Made by a program: the position numbers and the translations under genes | The notes under the pieces: model-generated | The model's input: only the letters and a program-made list of their open reading frames with translations | Told to the model about the DNA's origin: nothing | Databases searched by the model: none | DNA from: Arthrobacter rhizosphaerae | Lineage (GTDB): Bacteria; Actinomycetota; Actinomycetes; Actinomycetales; Micrococcaceae | Direction: 5' to 3' | DNA length: 64,000 bases | Assembly: GCF_023062595.1 (NCBI RefSeq) | Contig: NZ_JALLAN010000009.1 | Coordinates: 124,001-188,000 of the forward strand | Shown: positions 1-6,942 of the stretch, piece by piece | Layout of the letters: each line of letters opens with the position of its first letter | How positions within the stretch are numbered: the stretch's first letter is position 1

Positions 1-563
1 TCACTGGCGACTCCGCCGCCGACCAACTGCTCAGCAATGACGCCTTCGCACTCCTGGTCGGGATGCTCCTCGACCAACAGGTGACCATGGAATCCGCCTT
101 TGCCGGACCCGAAAAGATCCGGACGCGCATCGGCTCAATGGCCCCAGCCGCAATCGCCGAATACGACCCAGCGGGCTTTGTTGAAGTTTTTAAGGAGCGC
201 CCGGCCGTTCACCGCTTCCCGGGCTCTATGGCCGGCCGGGTCCAGGCGCTCGCCGAAACCATACAGCGGGACTGGGATGGGGACGCGGCTGCCATCTGGA
301 CCCGGGACGACCCGGATGGACGGGAAGTACTCCGCAGGCTGAAGGAATTGCCAGGGTTCGGCGAGCAGAAGGCGAAGATCTTCCTGGCGCTGCTCGGCAA
401 GCAGCGCGGGCTTCAGGCAGAAGGCTGGCGGGAGGCGGCCGGTGCTTATGGCCAGCAGAACGCATATCTGTCTGTCGCCGACATCGTTGACCAGGAATCG
501 CTGAAAAAAGTGCGAGCCAGCAAGCAGGCTGCAAAGGCCGCTGCCAAAGCCCCCAAGACGTGA
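1..563 (+). CDS. HhH-GPD base-excision DNA repair family protein (5' partial)
   Basis: The reading frame is open from the first bases of the window, so the true start lies upstream and about 186 residues are visible. A helix-hairpin-helix core (LPGFGEQKAKIFLALLG) sits in the middle, followed by a lysine/alanine-rich C-terminus. An internal ATG at 63 exists, but the residues before it (GDSAADQLLSNDAFALLVG) look like genuine family sequence. Members of this small actinobacterial family resemble the HhH-GPD glycosylase superfamily that removes damaged bases from DNA. Substrate cannot be told from sequence. A possible 8-bp hairpin (572-604) follows the stop. Confidence 0.85.
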   Translation, partial: TGDSAADQLLSNDAFALLVGMLLDQQVTMESAFAGPEKIRTRIGSMAPAAIAEYDPAGFVEVFKERPAVHRFPGSMAGRVQALAETIQRDWDGDAAAIWTRDDPDGREVLRRLKELPGFGEQKAKIFLALLGKQRGLQAEGWREAAGAYGQQNAYLSVADIVDQESLKKVRASKQAAKAAAKAPKT

Positions 564-648
564 CGTGATAACTCCTTGGCTGTAATGAACCGCTGTCCAA
601 GGAGCTGCTGGTTCGGTGCTTGCACCGCTGCCGGGGCAGAATGAACAC

Positions 649-1233
649 GTGACTCTTACGACTTTCGCCCTCCTCCGCCATGGTCAAACAGATTGGAATG
701 CGCAGCGCCGGCTGCAGGGATCCACCGATATCCCGCTGAACGACGTCGGCCGTGGCCAGGCACGCGACGCCGTCGCCGTCCTTTCCGGCTACGAATGGGA
801 CGCGATCGTATCCTCACCGCTGAGCCGTGCCGCTGAAACCGCCGATCTGATTGCCGCCGGGCTGGGGCAGCACGTGGCCCGGCGCGTACCCGAGCTCGCC
901 GAACGGAGCTTCGGACCCGCGGAAGGCCTGTGCGCCGGCCCCGACCTGGACGCATTGCGCATCCCCGGTGGCTACCTCGGCGCAGAAAGCGAGGACGATG
1001 CCGCCGGCCGGGGGCTGGACGCCCTGGAAGCACTGGCCGAGGAATTTCCGGGCGGACGCGTCCTTATCATCGCTCACGGCACGCTCCTCCGTCTAAGCCT
1101 CAGCCGAGCCATCGGCCGCACCCTGCACAGCATCGACAACGCCACCCTGAACCTTGCCCACCATCACCCCGTTGACGGCTGGCAGCTTGAGTATTTCAAC
1201 GGCCAGCAGATAACTGCCGGCGTCGCCAGCTGA
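649..1233 (+). CDS. Histidine phosphatase family protein (phosphoglycerate mutase-like)
   Basis: A 194-residue protein of the branch-1 histidine phosphatase superfamily, which hydrolyses phosphate esters through a phosphohistidine. The signature LLRHGQTDWN lies about 10 residues from the GTG start at 649, and the second catalytic histidine is in LIIAHGTLLRL near residue 146. I chose GTG 649 because the family motif normally starts at the extreme N-terminus. An alternative GTG at 616 has an AGGAG 11 nt upstream, but that AGGAG lies inside an inverted repeat (572-579 with 597-604). Substrate is unknown; the family includes phosphoglycerate mutases and alpha-ribazole phosphatases. Confidence 0.88.
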   Translation: MTLTTFALLRHGQTDWNAQRRLQGSTDIPLNDVGRGQARDAVAVLSGYEWDAIVSSPLSRAAETADLIAAGLGQHVARRVPELAERSFGPAEGLCAGPDLDALRIPGGYLGAESEDDAAGRGLDALEALAEEFPGGRVLIIAHGTLLRLSLSRAIGRTLHSIDNATLNLAHHHPVDGWQLEYFNGQQITAGVAS

Positions 1234-1327
1234 CGCACGGGGGTTTGCATCGGCATCCCGGAACCCTTGTCGGCTGTGACGTCCGCGCGTAACCTGTGAG
1301 CGAAACCGGTCGGCAGGAGGTCCAATC

Positions 1328-1696
1328 ATGGCATCAACAGAGTCAAACAAAGAGACCGTGGCACGTCTTTTCGACGCCTTTCGGGCCGGTGACACGCAGG
1401 CCTTCGGCGAGGTGATCGTGAACGACTATAAACAACACAATCCCATGGCGGGGGATGGTTTACAGGCTGTTCAGAGTTTTTTCGAGCAGTTCGGTCCAGT
1501 CGACGTTGAAGTCCACCGTGTTATAGCGGAGGGCGACTTCGTCGTCGTCCATGCGCACTACAAAACGTTCAATTCTGCCGGCGTCGACATCTTCCGCTTC
1601 AACCACGACGGCAAAATCATCGAGCACTGGGATGTTCTCCAGGACGTTCCTGCCACGACGGCCAGCGGGAACGACATGTTCTCGCAACTCACCTGA
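1328..1696 (+). CDS. NTF2-like / SnoaL-type ester cyclase-like protein
   Basis: A 122-residue protein with the NTF2-like cone fold pattern: an N-terminal helix (ETVARLFDAFRAGD), then IVNDYKQHNPMAGDG and a C-terminal sheet ending KIIEHWDVLQDVP. This pattern is typical of the 'nuclear transport factor 2 family' or SnoaL-like proteins, many of which bind small hydrophobic ligands. A strong AGGAGG (1316-1321) precedes the ATG by 6 nt. The stop is 18 nt before the following Rid gene, so the two are probably co-transcribed. No specific reaction can be assigned. Confidence 0.85.
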   Translation: MASTESNKETVARLFDAFRAGDTQAFGEVIVNDYKQHNPMAGDGLQAVQSFFEQFGPVDVEVHRVIAEGDFVVVHAHYKTFNSAGVDIFRFNHDGKIIEHWDVLQDVPATTASGNDMFSQLT

Positions 1697-1713
1697 GTTC
1701 AAGGCCACCGGGC

Positions 1714-2115
1714 ATGGCACGCATTCAACGCATCCGTCCTGAAGGGCTTGTTTCAAGCCCCGCCTTCAGCCATGTGGCCATCGTGCCTCCCGGCGCCACC
1801 ACCACCTACGTTGGGGGACAGAACGCCGTCGATGCCGAGGGTTCGCTCGTCGGTGAAGGCGACGTGGCCGTGCAGTCTGCCCGCGCCCTCGAAAACGCCA
1901 GAATAGCCCTCGCCGCGGCCGGAGCGACTTTCGCTGATGTCGTGCAATGGACGGTGCTCTTTGTGGACGGCGTCGATCTTGCAGCCGCCTACGGTGCGAT
2001 TGCCTCGCAACTCGCCTTCGAGGAACCTGCTCTGGTCACCGGGGCGCGTGTCGCCGGGCTGGGCGTACCCGGCGCGCTCGTGGAGATCAGCGCGGTTGCC
2101 GCTGTTCTCCCGTGA
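1714..2115 (+). CDS. Rid family (YjgF/YER057c/UK114) protein
   Basis: A 133-residue member of the Rid superfamily, with GGQNAVDAEGSLVGEGDVAVQ and a C-terminal VEISAVAAVLP strand. Archetypal RidA hydrolyses reactive enamine/imine intermediates using an arginine just before the LP of its VxRLP motif. Here the equivalent stretch reads VAGLGVP, so that arginine appears to be absent and the protein probably belongs to one of the other Rid groups. Ribosome-binding sequence is weak. It follows the NTF2-like gene closely and converges with the tetR gene. Confidence 0.9.
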   Translation: MARIQRIRPEGLVSSPAFSHVAIVPPGATTTYVGGQNAVDAEGSLVGEGDVAVQSARALENARIALAAAGATFADVVQWTVLFVDGVDLAAAYGAIASQLAFEEPALVTGARVAGLGVPGALVEISAVAAVLP

Positions 2116-2145
2116 AAGTGCGGCTATTCCTCGCTGGATTCAGGA

Positions 2146-2751
2146 TTAGCGCATCGGCAAGAGAACCCGGACCTGCTCGCCGATCTGAGTGAGGATTTCG
2201 TCCACAGAGCTGGAAATGTTGATGGTGGCAGCCATGCTGACGAACATAATGGCCGAGATGATGTGCGCGAGCTTTGCGGCATCCCCGGGCTCGACGCGCG
2301 GGTCACGCCCCAACACACCAGCCATGGCTTCCTCAGTCTGAACGGTCAGGGTGAGGGCTTCGCGGTGGTGTGGTTCCTGAGGGTCACCGAACACCAGCTC
2401 CCGGAGGTATGTCCGGCCGTTGTCGACCTGTTTACGGTTGCACTCCACCACCGGACGGACGATCGCCATCACAGCCTCCAGTACATCGGGGATGCCCTCG
2501 GCGTTCGCCCTGCCCTTGACCAGTGCATCTGCGTAGGTGGAGTTCTGTACCAGCAGGAGCAGCTCAGCCTTGGTCTTGGCATAGAGGAACAGGGTGCCCG
2601 TGCCGATATCAGCTTTGTCGGCGATCTGCTGGGTAGTGACCTCATCCACACCAAACTCGGAGAAGAGCTCGAGGGCTGCTGCCGTGATGCGGTCGAGCTT
2701 GTGCTGTTTGTTCCGCTCACGCCGTCCAACCTGCTGGGGGGTGACTGACAT
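2146..2751 (-). CDS. TetR/AcrR family transcriptional regulator
   Basis: A 201-residue repressor with an N-terminal TetR helix-turn-helix (about residues 18-60: ITAAALELFSEFGVDEVTTQQIADKADIGTGTLFLYAKTKAELL) and a divergent C-terminal ligand domain. It lies at the 3' end of a minus-strand run: MDR oxidoreductase, alpha/beta hydrolase, EthD-like protein, tetR. Near-palindromic repeats flank the -10 of that operon's promoter (5688-5715), so autoregulated repression of the operon is likely. An inverted repeat in the 129-bp gap upstream (2843-2877) may separate it from the operon, giving it its own promoter as well. Confidence 0.93.
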   Translation of the reverse strand: MSVTPQQVGRRERNKQHKLDRITAAALELFSEFGVDEVTTQQIADKADIGTGTLFLYAKTKAELLLLVQNSTYADALVKGRANAEGIPDVLEAVMAIVRPVVECNRKQVDNGRTYLRELVFGDPQEPHHREALTLTVQTEEAMAGVLGRDPRVEPGDAAKLAHIISAIMFVSMAATINISSSVDEILTQIGEQVRVLLPMR

Positions 2752-2842
2752 TACGTTTCCTCCGGAAAAATGTCCTGATTTTGCTGGTTCGGGAGCATAG
2801 TCAGAACTGCTTTAGCTCGAATCTGTTGTCGGTTCATTCTTT

Positions 2843-2877
2843 CACGCAGTCATCCTCGTACCGAGTAAGACTGCGTG
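2843..2877 (-). terminator. Hairpin between EthD-like gene and tetR
   Basis: The 9-bp arms CACGCAGTC (2843-2851) and GACTGCGTG (2869-2877) can pair around a 17-nt loop, just after the stop of the EthD-like gene. There is no clear T-tract, so it could instead be an operator for tetR. Confidence 0.4.
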
Positions 2878-2880
2878 CGT

Positions 2881-3675
2881 CTACGCCTGGTAATGCGGGA
2901 GGATGCCGCCATCCTTCACATAGGTCAGCGCCGCGGTCACGTTGTAGGCATGGACGGCGCACGCTACCGACGCCAGGGAATCGGACATGTTCCTGACCGT
3001 GCTGCTTTCGAAGAACGCGGCGCGCGCTGGGCTATCTGCGAAGCCGAGGCTTATTGAGGCATGGAAGCGCTGGTCTTCAGGGTTGTCGTGGGCGACGTTA
3101 GGGGTGTCCCACAGCTTCTCGTTCCAAGGCATGAATACCTGGGTTCGGAGTTCTGTCAGCGCGCCCGGGTTCGCGAGTGCGGGCACCAGCTCGTCGGTGA
3201 CGAACTTCCGGAAAGTCCGGGTGCCGATGCCCTCGCGTCTCCTGAGGTAGATCAGGGCCCGGGCGCCCGTTTTCTTACCGGGGCCTGCGACGTCGTACCA
3301 GCGGGCAGAGTTGGGCAGCCCGGCGTAAAGCAGGGTGCGTCGGAACACGTTTATCTCGTCCTGGTACGCGAGACGGGTCTGCTTCCGGCCCAGTAACGGA
3401 GAGAGCACGGAGGCGAAGGTAACTTCGGCGACGCCATCGATCCGCCGGTCTGTGGGGATGGCCGTCTCGAGCCCGGCGCTGGCCGGCCACAGCCCGGGAT
3501 TGGTCTCGGCGAGGTGGATCTGGCGGTACTCATTGAACCCCGGGGTCGGCGAGATGATCTTGGAGTGGGGGCCCTTCCAATAGTCCATCCCCTGCTGCCG
3601 GGGCTGATCCGTGCGGATCCACAGCATGATTGATGATGCGAACGGCTTTTTCGTGTACGGAATCGTGTTGGACAT
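2881..3675 (-). CDS. EthD domain-containing protein
   Basis: A 264-residue protein with two ferredoxin-like (dimeric alpha/beta barrel) halves. The N-terminal half has the SIMLWIRTDQPRQQGMDYWKGPHSKII pattern seen in EthD-like proteins; the second half repeats it (ALIYLRRREGIGTRTFRKFVTDELVPAL). EthD-type proteins accompany oxidative degradation operons but their chemistry is often unclear. It sits 30 bp downstream of an alpha/beta hydrolase and in the same TetR-controlled operon as an MDR oxidoreductase, which suggests breakdown or detoxification of a small organic compound. Confidence 0.78.
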   Translation of the reverse strand: MSNTIPYTKKPFASSIMLWIRTDQPRQQGMDYWKGPHSKIISPTPGFNEYRQIHLAETNPGLWPASAGLETAIPTDRRIDGVAEVTFASVLSPLLGRKQTRLAYQDEINVFRRTLLYAGLPNSARWYDVAGPGKKTGARALIYLRRREGIGTRTFRKFVTDELVPALANPGALTELRTQVFMPWNEKLWDTPNVAHDNPEDQRFHASISLGFADSPARAAFFESSTVRNMSDSLASVACAVHAYNVTAALTYVKDGGILPHYQA

Positions 3676-3705
3676 TAGCTCGTCCTTTGTGGGTTTTCGG
3701 TGTGG

Positions 3706-4563
3706 TCAGTTGGTGAGGAACTCGACGGCGATCGGTGCGAACTTGTCGTGGAACTGGAAGATGCCGCCGTGGCCGGAGCCGGGGTAGATGATCAGCTCGG
3801 AGCCGTTGATGCGGCGGTGCAGGTCCTCTGACAGGACCGACGGGACCATCCGGTCGTTGTCTCCGTTGGCGATCAGGGTGGGCTGGGTGATCTTCGAGAG
3901 GTCTGCCGGCGTGCTTAGCCCCCATTTCTTGATCGCCTGCAGCTGGGTCCGGAAGGCTTTGATCGTGATAGGTGCGTCGCGATCTGCAGTGCGCTCCTCG
4001 AGTCGTTTCACGAACGCTTTCCCGGCCTGCTTGCCGGCGGCGTCGCGGTTGAAGAACAGGAATTCCTTGGCATCGGACCGGGTCAGGGTTGCGCGGAGAA
4101 TGTCGTAATAAGTGGTTCCGATGACCTTGTGCATGTCTTTGCCACCCTTGGGGCCTGTTCCGGTGAGGACAAGCTTGCGGACCAGTTCCGGGTGCCTGGC
4201 AACCAGGGCCTGGGCGACCATGCCGCCGAGGGAGAAGGAAAACACATCGATTTTCTCGTATCCGAGGGCTGTGATGAAGGTGTAGGCGTCCTCGGCCATC
4301 GCTTCGATGCTGTCGGGCACCTGCCCGGTCGAGGCGCCGACGCCCTGGTTATTGAACGTGATGACGTGGCGGTTCTTCGCGATGGGATCGATGATCCGCG
4401 GGTCCCAGTTGTCCAGGGTTGCGGCCAGGTGGATGAAGAAGACGACCGGGATGCCGCCCTTGGGCCCAAGTTCACGGTAGGCGTAGCTCAAGCCTCCCGC
4501 ATTGATGGTGCGGGCCGGTGCTTTGGCGTAAGAGGTGATGACGGGTTCATTCAAGGCAATCAT
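3706..4563 (-). CDS. Alpha/beta hydrolase
   Basis: A 285-residue single-domain alpha/beta hydrolase. The nucleophile elbow is FSFSLGG with serine at residue 111 (the usual first glycine is serine). The acid is likely in NGDNDRMVP, and the histidine in PGSGHGGIFQFHDKFAP near the C-terminus. The oxyanion region reads FFIHLAATLDNWDPRI. Close relatives are often annotated as haloperoxidase-like or simply alpha/beta hydrolases; no substrate is evident. It lies between the MDR oxidoreductase (about 70 bp upstream) and the EthD-like gene in the same operon. Confidence 0.92.
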   Translation of the reverse strand: MIALNEPVITSYAKAPARTINAGGLSYAYRELGPKGGIPVVFFIHLAATLDNWDPRIIDPIAKNRHVITFNNQGVGASTGQVPDSIEAMAEDAYTFITALGYEKIDVFSFSLGGMVAQALVARHPELVRKLVLTGTGPKGGKDMHKVIGTTYYDILRATLTRSDAKEFLFFNRDAAGKQAGKAFVKRLEERTADRDAPITIKAFRTQLQAIKKWGLSTPADLSKITQPTLIANGDNDRMVPSVLSEDLHRRINGSELIIYPGSGHGGIFQFHDKFAPIAVEFLTN

Positions 4564-4635
4564 GATGGTGCTCCTATGGGATGAGATGTGAGTTGTCTTT
4601 GTGGGAGGGGCGTGATCGCCTGGTTGCGGGCAGGG

Positions 4636-5631
4636 CTAGCGGTTGCTGATGACGGCCTTGCCGCGGATGCCGCCCTTGTCCAGGCCCTGAAGTGCCTGGA
4701 CAGTCTGGTCGAAGGGGAAAACCCGTCCGACGATCGGGCGCAATGCACCGCTGTCGATGAGGGCGGTGATCTTGCGCAACTGGTCCCCGCTGGCGCGCAT
4801 GAACAGGAACTCGTAGCTGACGCCCAGCTTCCTGGCCTGACGGCGGATGCCCGCGCTAAGGCCGCTGATGGCAAGGCGCAGCACGGGATTCAGTCCGGCT
4901 TCACGGGCAAAATCCGGGTCTGGGGGTCCGGAAATCCCGATTGCCTTACCGCCGGGCTTCAGCACGCGCAGGGATTTCTGAAGGGTCTCGCCGCCGAGGC
5001 TGTCCAGCACAAGGTCGTAACCGCTCAGGAGCTGTTCGAAGTCCTGGCTGCGGTAGTCGATGGCGATGTCTGCTCCAAGATCGCGCACGAAGTCCAGGTT
5101 TCCGGCACTTGCCGTGGTGGCGACCGTTGCACCGAGATGCTTCGCGAGCTGGATCGCTATCGAACCAACTCCCCCGGCGCCTGCGTGGATAAGGACCTTC
5201 TGTCCCGGCCGGACATTGCCGCGCTCAACCAGGGCCTGCCACGCCGTTAGGGCGACCAGGGGCAAGGAGCCGGCCTCCTCCATGGTGATGGATTCCGGCT
5301 TCAGAGCCAGATCAGCCTCATCGACCGCGATCCGTTCTGCAAACGTACCAATACGGTCCTGATCCGGGCGGGCGTAAACCTCGTCCCCCGGCTTGAAAGC
5401 GCGTACCGCGGCGCCCACACGGATGACCGTTCCGGCAACGTCATTGCCGGGAATCAAAGGCAGCTTGTACGGCAGGATCTGCTTGAACTCCCCCGCACGG
5501 ATCTTCTCGTCGAGCACATTCAGACCTGCAGCCTGTACCCGCACGAGCACATCGCGCTCCCCCACTGTTGGCTCGGGGACATCCGATTCCTGCAGCGGAC
5601 CCTTGTATTCCTTGATGACGAACGCTCTCAT
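4636..5631 (-). CDS. NADP-dependent MDR family oxidoreductase (quinone reductase-like)
   Basis: A 331-residue medium-chain reductase without the structural or catalytic zinc cysteines. The N-terminal GroES-like domain includes PLIPGNDVAGTVIRVG; the Rossmann domain carries VLIHAGAGGVGSIAIQLAKHLGA near residue 150. Such enzymes reduce quinones or enones with NADPH. It is the first gene of a TetR-controlled operon and is preceded by a strong TTGACA/CATAAT promoter containing direct near-palindromes. The operon's set (reductase, hydrolase, EthD-like) fits a stress- or xenobiotic-induced detoxification unit. Confidence 0.93.
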   Translation of the reverse strand: MRAFVIKEYKGPLQESDVPEPTVGERDVLVRVQAAGLNVLDEKIRAGEFKQILPYKLPLIPGNDVAGTVIRVGAAVRAFKPGDEVYARPDQDRIGTFAERIAVDEADLALKPESITMEEAGSLPLVALTAWQALVERGNVRPGQKVLIHAGAGGVGSIAIQLAKHLGATVATTASAGNLDFVRDLGADIAIDYRSQDFEQLLSGYDLVLDSLGGETLQKSLRVLKPGGKAIGISGPPDPDFAREAGLNPVLRLAISGLSAGIRRQARKLGVSYEFLFMRASGDQLRKITALIDSGALRPIVGRVFPFDQTVQALQGLDKGGIRGKAVISNR

Positions 5632-5687
5632 GCTGCCTGCTCCTGGTTGGTGGAAGTTGTGAATATGGGCATGCGGCCCAAATGTAC

Positions 5688-5727
5688 GAGTTCACTCAAT
5701 TATGAGTTCACTCATTTATTTTGTCAA
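5688..5727 (-). promoter_or_regulatory. TetR-type promoter/operator of the MDR operon
   Basis: On the minus strand, TTGACA (5722-5727) and CATAAT (5699-5704) are separated by exactly 17 bp. A near-palindrome ATGAGT-TC-ACTCAT (5702-5715) lies in the spacer, and a second GAGTTCACTCA copy (5688-5698) lies just downstream of the -10, offset by 16 bp. Two sites flanking the -10 are what a TetR repressor would use; the operon's own TetR (2146-2751) is the obvious candidate. Confidence 0.75.
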
Positions 5728-5753
5728 GGGGGCAGCCAGCATCGACCTCAAAG

Positions 5754-5789
5754 AGAGGAAGCCTCTACCAATCGGCAGAGGCTTCCTCT
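5754..5789 (-). terminator. Intrinsic terminator after lacI
   Basis: The 13-bp arms AGAGGAAGCCTCT and AGAGGCTTCCTCT pair perfectly around a 10-nt loop. On the minus strand the hairpin lies 21 bp beyond the lacI stop and is followed by a pyrimidine-rich stretch (CTTTGAGG). Confidence 0.75.
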
Positions 5790-5809
5790 ATTGATTCAGG
5801 AATATCAGG

Positions 5810-6829
5810 TCACTCAATGCTCCCCCGGTCCACGATGAGGCCGGAGAGTTTATGGATTCCAGCAACGGGTGCGCCGGGGGTGATGAGTGTTTGGATGGCC
5901 GCACGCCCGAGCCCGTCCAGGTTCAAATCGACGCTGGAGAACGGTCGTCGCACATCCGCGCACAGCACGGACCAGTTATCGAACCCGATCAAGGCAACGT
6001 CTCCGGGTACGCGAAGCCCTCGCGCTTCCAGCGCATCCATTGCCCCGCGGGCAATCTGATCGTTACCGCAGACCAGCGCGTCGAATTCATTGGCTTCGTC
6101 GAGGAGTCGATGCACCGAGGACCAGCCCCAGGTTTCGTGCCAATCCCCCATCGCCGGCGCGCCCCCAATGAGTTCAAGTCCCGCTGCCGCTGCAGCCAGA
6201 CGTGTGCCTTCGGCCCGGTCAATTGCAGCCAACGACTGCGCTGGACCTCCCAGATGCACAATCGCTCTTCGGCCGGCGCCGATGAGTCTTTCCGTGGCCA
6301 GCTTTGCGGATGCTGCGTTGTCGCAGACGAACGACGTGTCGGCAGGATCCTGCGACGGAGCGTAGACGTAGACGACGGGCACGACTGTCTGCAGACGCAG
6401 CGGCGGCCTGGGCTCGGGAGTATCGCCGACGAGTAGCAGTCCATCTACACGGCGGCTCAATAGCGCTTTGGCGTGTTGTAGTTCAAGCTCCGGATTTCCC
6501 CGCGAATTGGACAGCAGTACCGTGGACCTGTCGGCGGCCATGGCGCCTTCGGCTCCCATCATGATCGGGAGTGAAAATCGGCCTTCAAGATCACTGGTGA
6601 TGATTCCAACAGACTGAGTTCGGCCGCCGAGCAGCCCGCGGGCCAGGAGATTCGGTGAAAACGAAAGCTCCTCGGCAGCCTCGAGAACGCGCACCTTCGT
6701 TGTCTCGGCGACGTCGTAGCGATTGCTCAACGCCTTTGAAGCGGTCGCTATTGAAACTCCCGCGGCAGCTGCCACATCTGCCAGCGTTGGGTTTTTGTGG
6801 GGTGCTGTGTCGGACGGTTGAGCTCCCAT
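5810..6829 (-). CDS. LacI family transcriptional regulator
   Basis: About 339 residues from the ATG at 6829, which has a GAGAGGGA Shine-Dalgarno 8 nt upstream; an in-frame start 12 codons earlier is less likely. The N-terminal LacI helix-turn-helix reads PTLADVAAAAGVSIATASKALSNRYDVAETT, followed by the hinge (LSFSPNLLARGLLGGRTQSVGII) and a periplasmic-binding-protein-like sugar domain. It is divergent from the GH127 gene, whose promoter is followed by three tandem 12-bp repeats. An arabinose-type ligand is an inference from that neighbour. Confidence 0.95.
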   Translation of the reverse strand: MGAQPSDTAPHKNPTLADVAAAAGVSIATASKALSNRYDVAETTKVRVLEAAEELSFSPNLLARGLLGGRTQSVGIITSDLEGRFSLPIMMGAEGAMAADRSTVLLSNSRGNPELELQHAKALLSRRVDGLLLVGDTPEPRPPLRLQTVVPVVYVYAPSQDPADTSFVCDNAASAKLATERLIGAGRRAIVHLGGPAQSLAAIDRAEGTRLAAAAAGLELIGGAPAMGDWHETWGWSSVHRLLDEANEFDALVCGNDQIARGAMDALEARGLRVPGDVALIGFDNWSVLCADVRRPFSSVDLNLDGLGRAAIQTLITPGAPVAGIHKLSGLIVDRGSIE

Positions 6830-6846
6830 GAACACTTCCCTCTCTC

Positions 6847-6876
6847 TTGACAGCTGCAGATCCACGCTACTACATT
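6847..6876 (+). promoter_or_regulatory. Promoter of the GH127 gene
   Basis: TTGACA (6847-6852) and TACATT (6871-6876) are separated by 18 bp. The three operator repeats begin 5 bp after the -10, so they would cover the transcription start. Confidence 0.6.
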
Positions 6877-6881
6877 TGGGC

Positions 6882-6917
6882 TTCGAAAAGCCTTTCGAAA
6901 AGCTTTTCGAACGGCTT
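6882..6917 (+). promoter_or_regulatory. Triple 12-bp tandem operator repeat (LacI-type)
   Basis: Three head-to-tail 12-mers lie here: TTCGAAAAGCCT (6882), TTCGAAAAGCTT (6894) and TTCGAACGGCTT (6906). The junction of the second and third makes an 18-bp perfect palindrome, TTCGAAAAGCTTTTCGAA (6894-6911), and the first pair gives an overlapping near-palindrome (6882-6899). Position and symmetry fit binding by the divergent LacI protein. Confidence 0.75.
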
Positions 6918-6942
6918 TTTCATCATTAGAAGGATCAAAACC

